Origin: Rhizomicrobium sp. | Lineage (GTDB): Bacteria > Pseudomonadota > Alphaproteobacteria > Micropepsales > Micropepsaceae | Assembly: GCA_037200045.1 (NCBI GenBank) | Contig: JBBCHM010000002.1 | Coordinates: 1,043,241 to 1,107,240, forward strand | Direction of reading: 5' to 3' | DNA length: 64,000 bases | In this document: piece by piece, positions 55,281 to 63,057 of the stretch | Position numbering within the stretch: position 1 is the first letter of the stretch | Layout of the letters: each line of letters starts with the position of its first letter | The notes under the pieces: generated by a model | What the model was told of the DNA's origin: nothing | Seen by the model: only the letters and a program-made list of their open reading frames with translations | Databases searched by the model: none | Program-made: the position numbers and the translations under genes

Positions 55281-55690
55281 TAAGAATTTCACTTCATCCT
55301 GACCTGATTGCGGCTGGGCATTTCCACAACGGCAAGCCGTTCTGCCTGCCGCTTCCGATCGATTTGAGCCGATGTTGCGACTGCCTCGTCCGGAGGCGGC
55401 ACGCCAACGCCCGGTCGATCGGATGCATCGAAAGCCATTCCGGACCAAGACGCCCGGAGCGCAGAAATGGGCGCCAGACGGACGTTCGAGTCGAAGCGGC
55501 CAAGATGCCACCGTAATCTTGCCGGGGTTATGGTTTATTGCAGGGCAACAAAAACCCGCGTGAAACCAGCCTGCTGTACTTTTATTCCAAGGTGCCTTCG
55601 AAGCGTCCAAACAGCTTCAAGAATAGCTCTATGAATTGACACCTAAATGCAACATCCGGCGCGCGAATTACGCGATTCCGCAATTCCGTT

Positions 55691-55719
55691 TTGACCGTCA
55701 AGCGGTTGGGACGTAGCTT
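55691..55719 (+). promoter_or_regulatory. Putative promoter upstream of the TonB-dependent receptor
   Basis: TTGACC (55691-55696), 17-base spacer and TAGCTT (55714-55719) give a plausible housekeeping -35/-10 pair, 124 bases before GTG 55843. AAGGGGG at 55828-55834 serves as ribosome-binding site. Confidence 0.35.
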
Positions 55720-55842
55720 TTCTTCAATTGAGGCAAAACCGCGTCATCCGATACGTACGGAACGCGGGCGCGGGGCTGGCCTTCAGCCGAGCATTTTAGC
55801 TTCAGGCAACGTCGTTACGACAGAACCAAGGGGGTTCCACCA

Positions 55843-58803
55843 GTGTTTCAAATATCAAACTCGAACTTGCGCGCAGCGTTGATGATCGGCGCGGCGACCG
55901 CATCTGCACTATGTCTCTGGTCACCCGCGAACGCGGAGGAAGTGGAGACGGTGGTGGTGACGGGCTCGCACATCGCGTCGCCCAATCTTCAATCGACCAG
56001 CCCGATCATCGAAGCGACCGCCAACGACATCAAGATCCAAGGCGTCACGAAGATCGAAGACCTGCTCAACCAGATGCCGCAGGTTTTCGCCGGCCAGAAC
56101 GCCACGGTGTCGAACGGCGCGACGGGAACGTCGGAAGTCGATTTGCGCGGCCTCGGTTGCGATCGCACCCTGGTGCTGGTCGACGGTCGCCGCCTGCCCT
56201 ACGGTTCGCCGCTCGACAGCTGCGCCGACTTGAATCAGGTTCCGACCATTCTTGTCGACCGCGTTGAAGTGCTCACCGGCGGCGCGTCGGCCGTTTACGG
56301 TTCGGATGCCGTCTCGGGCGTCGTGAACTTCATCATGAAGAAGGACTTCGAGGGCGTCCAAGTCGACGTCCAATACGGGACCTTCCAGCACGACAACGAC
56401 TATGACGGCCCGGGCAATGTGCGCTCGGTCATCGCGGCCAAGGCCGCGACGAACCCGACGCAGTTCGCCCTTCCCCCGGATTCGGTCTGGGACGGCGGCG
56501 GCAAGCAGATTTCCGCCCTGCTTGGCGTCAACAGCGACAACGGCAAAGGCAACCTGACGGCCTTCTTCACGTGGCGCCAGGACAGCCAGATCACGGAAGC
56601 CAATCGCGACTATTCGGCTTGCACCTTCGGCGCGCCGGTCGGGGCGAGCTACACCTGCGGCGGATCGGGCACCAGCTATCCGGGCGAGTTCATCGCGGAC
56701 AGCGGAGTCTACACGGTCGACAAGACGACCGGCAATACGTTCCGTCCCTACAGCAGCGCCACGGACGCGTACAATTACGGCCCGCTGAACTACTACGAGC
56801 GTCCCGACGAGCGCTATTCGGCCGGCGTCATGGGACATTATGAGCTGTCCCCGCATGCCGACGCCTATACGCAGATCTCGTATTCCGACTACCACACGGT
56901 TTCGCAGATCGCCCCGGGCGGCGACTTCGGCAACACCGCTTCGGTGAATTGCGGCAATCCGCTGCTCTCCGGTCAGGAAGCCACCACGCTCGGCTGCTCG
57001 CCGGCCGACATCGCGGCGAACAACCCCGCCGACCTCTATGTCCTGCGCCGCAACGTCGAAGGCGGTGGTCGTCAGGAAGACATCCGCGATACGTCCTTCC
57101 GCGCCGTCGCCGGCGTCAAGGGCGAGATCGACGATGTGTGGTCCTACGACCTCACGGCCAGCTATTCGCTGGTCAATTACACGCAGTCCTCGCTGAACGA
57201 ATTCTCGTCCGCGCGGCTGCAGAATGCGCTCAACGTCGTCGATGTCGGCGGCGTTCCCACCTGCGAATCGGTGGTGAACGGAAGCGACCCGTCCTGCGTT
57301 CCCTACAATGTCTTCTCGATCGGGGGCGTGACGCCGGCTGCCTTGAATTACCTCCAGATCCCGGCGCTTCGCTTCGGTTCGACGCTGCAGCAGTCCTTGA
57401 CCGCCCAGTTCAACGGCGATCTCGGCCATTACGGCTTGCAGAGCCCCTGGGCGAAGGACGGCATCCAGGTCGCGTTCGGTGCCGAATACCGCATCGACCG
57501 CCTGTCCTTCATCACCGACCTTGAAAACCAGACCGGCGACATCGCCGGTTCGGGCGGCGCGGCGATCGGCATCTCCGGCGCGACGCATGTGGCGGAAGGT
57601 TACGGCGAAGCCAGCATCCCGCTCGTGCAGGATGCGTTCCTGGCGCAGTCGATCTCTCTCGAGCTCGCCATGCGTTATTCGTCCTATGACTCGATCGACG
57701 CCACGACCTACAAGATCGGCGCCGACTGGGCCCCGACGGACGACATCCGGTTCCGCGGCAGCTTCGACCGTGCCGTTCGCGCGCCGAACGTCATCGATCT
57801 GTTCCTCGGGCAGGGTTTCAACCTGTTCGATCAAGGCTCCGATCCCTGCGGTCCGACGCCGAATGGTCATGGCGGCTTCAACGCGCCGACGGCGTCGCTG
57901 GCAGCCTGTCAGAGGACGCCGGGTGCGGGCTCCGCGCCGTGGTACAACACCGCGCTGCTGAACAGCCCGGCCAATCAGTACAACTTCCAGCAGGGCGGCA
58001 ATCTGAACCTCGGCGCCGAAAAGGCCGACACGTTCACCGTCGGCTTCGTCGCCACCCCGACCTTCCTCCCCGGGTTCACGGCCTCGATCGACTATTTCGA
58101 CATCAAGCTGCGTAACGCGATCTCCGCTCTCGATCCGACCGCGATCGAGGATTCCTGCTACACCGACAACGTCGCGGCGAGCTGCGCGTTGATTCACCGC
58201 AATCCGGGTAACGGATCGCTGTGGATCGGCAGCGGCTTCGTCGACTCTCGCAACACCAATATCGGTGGCGTGAGGACGTCGGGCATCGACTTCTCGGCCG
58301 CCTATGCCCTCGACCTCACCGATGTGGGCTGGGACAAGGTCGGCTCGCTGTCGTTCAGCCTGAACGGGACCTACCTGAACACGCTGACGACCGACACCGG
58401 CTTGGGAGGTTCCTCGGCGATCTATAGCTGCGTCGCCCGCTTCTCCAGCAATTGCGGCACGCCGAACCCGGCATGGCGTCACATCTTCCGCGTGGGCTGG
58501 ACGACGCCTTGGGACGACATCGTGCTCACCGGCACGTGGCGTTTCTTCGGCGGCGTGAAGGAGTTCGGCGTGGCGGATCTGTCGGTGCTCGGAACGCGCC
58601 TGGGGGCACAGAACTACTTCGACCTCCAGGTCGCGGCTCCGGTGATGACCGGCGCGACCATCCGGCTCGGTGTCAACAATCTGTTCGACACCGATCCGCC
58701 GCTGACCAATGCCATCGGCACGACCGGCAACGGCAACACGTTCCCGCAGAGCTACGACTCGTTCGGTCGTTATCTCTTCGCGGACCTGACGGTCGACCTG
58801 TAG
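55843..58803 (+). CDS. TonB-dependent outer-membrane receptor
   Basis: A 986-residue receptor. A signal peptide (residues 1-31, ending SPANA) is followed by EEVETVVVTGSHIA (TonB-box-like) and the plug domain with VLVDGRRLPYG, PTILVDRVEVLTGGASAVYG and SDAVSGVVNFIMKKDFEGVQ. The C-terminal ~800 residues form a beta barrel ending GRYLFADLTVDL. The class matches the large caulobacter/sphingomonad receptors for glycans or peptides. Unusually many cysteines occur in pairs (for example near residues 108 and 126, 261 and 272, 366 and 379). It is followed by a strong terminator and a TPR-sulfotransferase. The start GTG 55843 is preceded by AAGGGGG. Confidence 0.92.
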   Translation: MFQISNSNLRAALMIGAATASALCLWSPANAEEVETVVVTGSHIASPNLQSTSPIIEATANDIKIQGVTKIEDLLNQMPQVFAGQNATVSNGATGTSEVDLRGLGCDRTLVLVDGRRLPYGSPLDSCADLNQVPTILVDRVEVLTGGASAVYGSDAVSGVVNFIMKKDFEGVQVDVQYGTFQHDNDYDGPGNVRSVIAAKAATNPTQFALPPDSVWDGGGKQISALLGVNSDNGKGNLTAFFTWRQDSQITEANRDYSACTFGAPVGASYTCGGSGTSYPGEFIADSGVYTVDKTTGNTFRPYSSATDAYNYGPLNYYERPDERYSAGVMGHYELSPHADAYTQISYSDYHTVSQIAPGGDFGNTASVNCGNPLLSGQEATTLGCSPADIAANNPADLYVLRRNVEGGGRQEDIRDTSFRAVAGVKGEIDDVWSYDLTASYSLVNYTQSSLNEFSSARLQNALNVVDVGGVPTCESVVNGSDPSCVPYNVFSIGGVTPAALNYLQIPALRFGSTLQQSLTAQFNGDLGHYGLQSPWAKDGIQVAFGAEYRIDRLSFITDLENQTGDIAGSGGAAIGISGATHVAEGYGEASIPLVQDAFLAQSISLELAMRYSSYDSIDATTYKIGADWAPTDDIRFRGSFDRAVRAPNVIDLFLGQGFNLFDQGSDPCGPTPNGHGGFNAPTASLAACQRTPGAGSAPWYNTALLNSPANQYNFQQGGNLNLGAEKADTFTVGFVATPTFLPGFTASIDYFDIKLRNAISALDPTAIEDSCYTDNVAASCALIHRNPGNGSLWIGSGFVDSRNTNIGGVRTSGIDFSAAYALDLTDVGWDKVGSLSFSLNGTYLNTLTTDTGLGGSSAIYSCVARFSSNCGTPNPAWRHIFRVGWTTPWDDIVLTGTWRFFGGVKEFGVADLSVLGTRLGAQNYFDLQVAAPVMTGATIRLGVNNLFDTDPPLTNAIGTTGNGNTFPQSYDSFGRYLFADLTVDL

Positions 58804-58825
58804 TAGACGCAGGGTTGAAAAAATC

Positions 58826-58857
58826 GGCGGCGGACTTCGGTCCGCCGCCTTTTTTTT
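58826..58857 (+). terminator. Intrinsic terminator after the TonB-dependent receptor
   Basis: GGCGGCGGAC (58826-58835) pairs perfectly with GTCCGCCGCC (58840-58849) around a TTCG tetraloop, followed by eight T residues (58850-58857). A textbook Rho-independent terminator, 22 bases past the stop. Confidence 0.95.
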
Positions 58858-58994
58858 GCCCGGCGGCGAAACTCCCGGCGTTGGGCGGGCGGGCGATTTG
58901 TGCGAAACTCGGGCATGTCCCGCAACACCGTGTCTCGAAGCAGTTTTCGTCCGCGCGGAGGACGGCCGCCTCTTCCCGGCGCGGCGCCCTGGCC

Positions 58995-60470
58995 GTGACG
59001 CCGCCCGCCGCGGTGCGGCGCCTGCTGCACGAAGCGCAAGCGCTGCAGAAGGCCGGCCGCGCCGGTGAAGCCCTTGCCGCCTATGAAAGGCTGCTGGCCC
59101 AATGGCCAGCCTTGCCGGATAGCTGGTTCAACCTCGCCGTCCTGCAGCGCCGGGCGGGCCGCTTCGACGCGGCCCTGGCCTCCTATCAGCGCGCCCTCGA
59201 CCATCGCGTCGCGCGGCCCGAGGAGGTCCATCTCAATCGCGGCGTGATCTATTCGGACCATCTGCGGCGCGAGGACGCCGCGATGCGCGAGTTGAACACC
59301 GCCCTCGCGCTCAATCCCGGCTACGTTCCCGCGCTGCTCAATCTCGCCAATCTCCACGAGGATCGCGGCGAGCGGGAGGCCGCGCAGGCGCTCTACACGC
59401 GGATCCTGGCGCGCGAGCCCGGCCATGCGACCGCGCTGGCGCGTTATGCCGGCCTCAAAACGGTCACGGACGCCGGCGATCCCCTGATCGCGACCCTGAA
59501 GCGGACGCTGGAGCAGCCGGGGATCGCGCCGGCCGACCGGGCCAGCCTCGGCTTCGCGCTCGGCAAGGTGCTGGACGATTGCGGCGCGTATGACGCAGCG
59601 TTCGAAGCCTATGCCGCGGCCAACCGCGACAGCCGCGCCGGCGCCGCCGGCGGCGCGCCCGTCTACGACCGGCGCCGGCACGAGGAGTTCATCGGCGACA
59701 TCATCGCGACCTTCAGCGCCGAGCGGGTGCGCCGGCTGGCGCGCGACAGCGCCGGCGCAGCGCCGATCTTCATCTGCGGCATGTTCCGCTCGGGCTCGAC
59801 CCTGACCGAGCAGGTGCTGGCAGCCCATCGCGGCGTCACCGCCGGCGGCGAGCTCAACCTGCTGCCGGCACTGGCGCGCACCGAACTGGCGCCGTTTCCG
59901 GCGGCGCTGAAGGCGACCGACGCGGCGGCGATCGCGGCGCTGGCGGAGCGCTACCGCGCGCATCTTGCGGCCCTTTTCCCGGGCGCGGACCGCGTCACCG
60001 ACAAGCGGCCGGACAATTTCCTCTATATCGGCCTCATCAAGTGCCTGTTCCCCGGCGCCAGGATCGTCCACACGGTGCGCGAGCCGCTGGACAATTGCCT
60101 GTCGGTCTTCTTCCTCCATCTCGATCACGGCATGAGCTACGCGCTCGACCTGATGGATATCGGGCATTACTACGCCCAATACCGGCGCCTGATGGCGCAT
60201 TGGCGCTCGCTGTTCGGCGCGGACATCCTGGATTTCGATTACGACGCCCTGGTGCGCGATCCCAGGCCGTCGGTCGAAAGCCTGCTGGCATTCTGCGGCC
60301 TGGACTGGGACGAGAACTGCCTGTCCTTCCATCGCCTGCGCAACGCGGTGAAGACCGCGAGCGTCTGGCAGGTGCGCGAGCCGCTCTATGCCCGCTCGTC
60401 GGGGCGCTGGCGCAACTACGAGAGGCAGCTTGCGCCGCTGCGGGACTATCTGGCGGCCCGGAATATCTGA
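58995..60470 (+). CDS. TPR-containing sulfotransferase
   Basis: About 491 residues. Three to four TPR units in residues 1-190 (EALAAYERLLAQWPALPDSW, FNLAVLQRRAGRFDAALASY, EREAAQALYTRILAREPGHA) are followed by a PAPS sulfotransferase domain. The 5'-phosphosulfate loop is FICGMFRSGSTLTEQVLAAH, and the 3'-phosphate-binding stretch IVHTVREPLDNCLSVFF. Such fusions act on proteins, glycans or small molecules and are common next to TonB-dependent receptors in this group of bacteria. The start is GTG 58995; GTG 58931 is also in frame. Confidence 0.85.
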   Translation: MTPPAAVRRLLHEAQALQKAGRAGEALAAYERLLAQWPALPDSWFNLAVLQRRAGRFDAALASYQRALDHRVARPEEVHLNRGVIYSDHLRREDAAMRELNTALALNPGYVPALLNLANLHEDRGEREAAQALYTRILAREPGHATALARYAGLKTVTDAGDPLIATLKRTLEQPGIAPADRASLGFALGKVLDDCGAYDAAFEAYAAANRDSRAGAAGGAPVYDRRRHEEFIGDIIATFSAERVRRLARDSAGAAPIFICGMFRSGSTLTEQVLAAHRGVTAGGELNLLPALARTELAPFPAALKATDAAAIAALAERYRAHLAALFPGADRVTDKRPDNFLYIGLIKCLFPGARIVHTVREPLDNCLSVFFLHLDHGMSYALDLMDIGHYYAQYRRLMAHWRSLFGADILDFDYDALVRDPRPSVESLLAFCGLDWDENCLSFHRLRNAVKTASVWQVREPLYARSSGRWRNYERQLAPLRDYLAARNI

Positions 60471-60477
60471 AAAGACG

Positions 60478-61743
60478 TCAGGCCGCGCCGTCGTAGAATC
60501 GATAGAAGCCCGAGACCAGGGCGGCCGCGGCGGCATGCTCGGCCTCGTCGAGGAACGGATTCCACACATTGAAGATCATGATGACCCGCAGCTGGTCGCT
60601 GTCGTTCCAGGCCTCGTGCTCGATGGTGTCGTCGAACACCCAGGCTTCGCCCTCCTTCCACGCGCGCGTCTCGCCGCCGACCCGGAAGTGGCAGCCGGGC
60701 GGGATGATCAGCGGCAGATGCACCACCGCCCGCGCATTGGAGATTCCGGCATGGGGCGGAATGCGCGTATGCGGATCGAGCGCGGAGAACAGCACGCAGG
60801 GTTCGCCGCCCGGGATCCGCGCCAGCGGCACCGCCTCCATCGCCGCCACGGTGCGCGGGCACAGGGCGCAGTTCTCTTCCACCCGCGCTCCGTCCTTCCA
60901 CAGGAACAGCGCGCTCCAGCGCGGCGAATTGTTGAGTTCGGCCCACTGGTGCAGCGGCGCGCCGGCGCCGTATTGCACATAAGGAGCGAAGCCTTCCCGC
61001 TTGGCGCGCAAAAGCCCCAGCAATTCCTCCCGGATGGCGTCGGTCGCCGCCTCGACCGTCGCGAGCCAGGGAAAAAGCGCGCGGTCGAAATAGGGGATCG
61101 CCGGCAGGCGCGGGATGTGGAACAGGCTGGCTTCGGATTTGTAGATCTTGCCAGCGCCGACCAGCGCGGCCCGGGCTTCGTCCATGCGCCGCGACGCGGC
61201 GACGGCGCCGACGTCCTTGAGCCTTGCTTCCAAAAATTCGTCCAGGGCTTTCGAGGTCTGCGCCACCACCGTCCGCGCGTGATCCAGCCGCGCCCGCACG
61301 TCGGCGACCAGCTTGTCCTCGGGCGGCGCGATCTTCAGGACGTTGGCATAGATGCGCGCCGCCTGGCGCGGATTTCCGGACCGTTCCTGCAGGTCGCCCT
61401 GCGCCAAAAGGGCCAGGAAGCAATAGGGATCGGCCGCCAGCGAGCGCTGGAGCGCCGCCATCTCCGCCGGCGCATCGCCGAGCGCGCGATAGGCGAAGGA
61501 CAGGTTCAGCCATGGGATCGGATCTTTCGGCGCCGCCGCCGCCGCGGCGCGCTTCAGCAGCTCCGCGGCGCCGCGCGGATCGCGCAATTGCAGCCGCCGC
61601 TGACCGAGAAAAAGCAGCGCCCGCGGATCGTCCGGCGCCAGATCGAGAACCTGGCGCCACAGCCGCTCGGCATTGTCGAACGCGCCGCGCGCCATCGCGT
61701 CATAGGCCGCGCCGGCCAGCCCGGTAATCCGTCCGTCCGCCAT
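60478..61743 (-). CDS. TPR plus aspartyl/asparaginyl beta-hydroxylase domain protein (paralog A)
   Basis: A 421-residue protein. TPR-like helices cover the N-terminal ~180 residues (AAYDAMARGAFDNAERLWRQ, PIPWLNLSFAYRALGDAPAE, LALLAQGDLQERSGNPRQAA). The C-terminal domain belongs to the aspartyl/asparaginyl beta-hydroxylase family (Asp_Arg_Hydrox): RIPPHAGISNARAVVHLPLI and AWVFDDTIEHEAWNDSDQLR supply the iron- and 2-oxoglutarate-binding His residues. ATG 61743 is chosen; a longer frame starts at 61809. Convergent with the sulfotransferase gene (7-base gap), divergent from paralog B. Confidence 0.87.
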   Translation of the reverse strand: MADGRITGLAGAAYDAMARGAFDNAERLWRQVLDLAPDDPRALLFLGQRRLQLRDPRGAAELLKRAAAAAAPKDPIPWLNLSFAYRALGDAPAEMAALQRSLAADPYCFLALLAQGDLQERSGNPRQAARIYANVLKIAPPEDKLVADVRARLDHARTVVAQTSKALDEFLEARLKDVGAVAASRRMDEARAALVGAGKIYKSEASLFHIPRLPAIPYFDRALFPWLATVEAATDAIREELLGLLRAKREGFAPYVQYGAGAPLHQWAELNNSPRWSALFLWKDGARVEENCALCPRTVAAMEAVPLARIPGGEPCVLFSALDPHTRIPPHAGISNARAVVHLPLIIPPGCHFRVGGETRAWKEGEAWVFDDTIEHEAWNDSDQLRVIMIFNVWNPFLDEAEHAAAAALVSGFYRFYDGAA

Positions 61744-61836
61744 GCCGTGATTTCCGCTCCCGCGCGACCCCGCGCGAAATATGGGACAAAACATGTATCC
61801 AGGCGACAAATAGTTTTAGCATAGGTTCGATGGTTG

Positions 61837-63045
61837 ATGGTGCCGTCCAAGCAAAGCGACATTCCCATGCTGTCTTCTTCGACCGATCCGCGCGCGCTGG
61901 CGATGTCCGCGACGCAGGCCCTGCAGCGCGGCGATGCCGCGGCGGCGCGGGAGCTGTTCCAGCGCGCCGTCGCCACCGGGCAGCCGGATGCCTCCGTCCT
62001 GCTCGGGCTCGCCCTCGCCTGCCGCCAGCTCAAGGCGCGGGACGAGACGCTGGCGGCCCTCGACAAGGTCCTGGCGCTCGAACCGGCCAGTCTTCAGGCG
62101 CTGCTGATGAAGGGGGATCATTTCCTCGAAGAGGGCGACAGCCAGGCCGGCATCGCGTTCTACCGGATGGCGCTGCGTTCGGCGCCGCCGGCGGCGCGGC
62201 TTCCGGCCGCGCTGCAGGGCGAACTGCGCCGCGCCCAGCAGGCCTGCGAGGAGCATGCGCGAAAATACGAGGCCTATCTGCAGCACCGATTGGCCGAACA
62301 CGGCTTCGACCCGGAGCGCTCCAGCGGCCGGTTCGCCCGGTCCGTCGATCTGATGACGGGAAAGCGGCGGATCTACTACCAGCAGCCGCATCACTATTAC
62401 TTCCCCGAACTGCCGCAGATTCAGTTCGGCGATCCGAGCCAATTTCCGTGGCTGCCGGCCGTCGAGGCGGCGGTGCCCGACATACGTTCGGAGTTGCTGG
62501 AGGTGCTGGGCGGGCCGGAGGCGTTCGCGCCCTATGTCGAAAGCTATCGCAACCGGCCGAAGGCCGACACGACGGGCACCATGGGCAATCCCAACTGGTC
62601 CGCGTTCTTTCTGTGGAAGGCGGGCGAGATCGTTCCGGAAAACGCGGCGCGCTGTCCCAAGACCGTGCGGGCGCTCCAGGACCTGCCGTTCTGCCGCATC
62701 GCGGGGCGGTCGCCCTCGGTGCTGTTTTCGCTGCTGCGGCCCGGCGCGCGGATTCCGCCCCATCTGGGCATGATCAACACCAGGCTGATCTGCCATATCC
62801 CGCTGATCGTGCCGGAAAATTGCGGCATCCGGGTCGGCAACGAAACCCGGACCTGGACCGAGGGAAAGGCGCTCCTGCTCGACGACACGATCGAGCACGA
62901 GGCCTGGAACAACAGCGACAAGCTCCGCGTCGTCCTGCTATTCGACGTGTGGAAGCCGGAACTGACCGAGGAAGAACGCGCTTTGGTGGTGGCCGCGATC
63001 GAAGCCGTCGACAGCTATGGCACCAAGCGGCCCTGGCGCGACTGA
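61837..63045 (+). CDS. TPR plus aspartyl/asparaginyl beta-hydroxylase domain protein (paralog B)
   Basis: About 402 residues with the same architecture as paralog A. The TPR part is shorter (QALQRGDAAAARELFQRAVA, LACRQLKARDETLAALDKVL, LLMKGDHFLEEGDSQAGIAF). The hydroxylase part has ARIPPHLGMINTRLICHIPL, IVPENCGIRVGNETRTWTEG and ALLLDDTIEHEAWNNSDKLR. Shared features with A (both with NxxLxHxPL and DDTIEHEAWN motifs) show duplication and divergence. The start is uncertain: ATG 61837 or ATG 61867. The two genes share a 93-base divergent promoter region. Confidence 0.87.
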   Translation: MVPSKQSDIPMLSSSTDPRALAMSATQALQRGDAAAARELFQRAVATGQPDASVLLGLALACRQLKARDETLAALDKVLALEPASLQALLMKGDHFLEEGDSQAGIAFYRMALRSAPPAARLPAALQGELRRAQQACEEHARKYEAYLQHRLAEHGFDPERSSGRFARSVDLMTGKRRIYYQQPHHYYFPELPQIQFGDPSQFPWLPAVEAAVPDIRSELLEVLGGPEAFAPYVESYRNRPKADTTGTMGNPNWSAFFLWKAGEIVPENAARCPKTVRALQDLPFCRIAGRSPSVLFSLLRPGARIPPHLGMINTRLICHIPLIVPENCGIRVGNETRTWTEGKALLLDDTIEHEAWNNSDKLRVVLLFDVWKPELTEEERALVVAAIEAVDSYGTKRPWRD

Positions 63046-63057
63046 CCGCGCCGGCGG

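Larger units (their letters stand above)
54842..55842. other. Gene-free ~1 kb leader between xseB and the TonB-dependent receptor
   Basis: No reading frame on either strand has convincing codon use or recognisable motifs. GC drops in two stretches (55250-55290 and 55540-55650). A dyad TATTGTAA-N8-TTACAATA lies at 55257-55280. The next gene's start codon (GTG 55843) is 560 bases past that dyad. A small open frame on the minus strand (54955-55242) was considered and set aside. Confidence 0.7.

Noticed and set aside
55921..58482. An 853-codon minus-strand open frame opposite the TonB receptor
   Set aside because: It mirrors the receptor frame in GC-rich DNA and has no domain; the receptor on the plus strand is clear.
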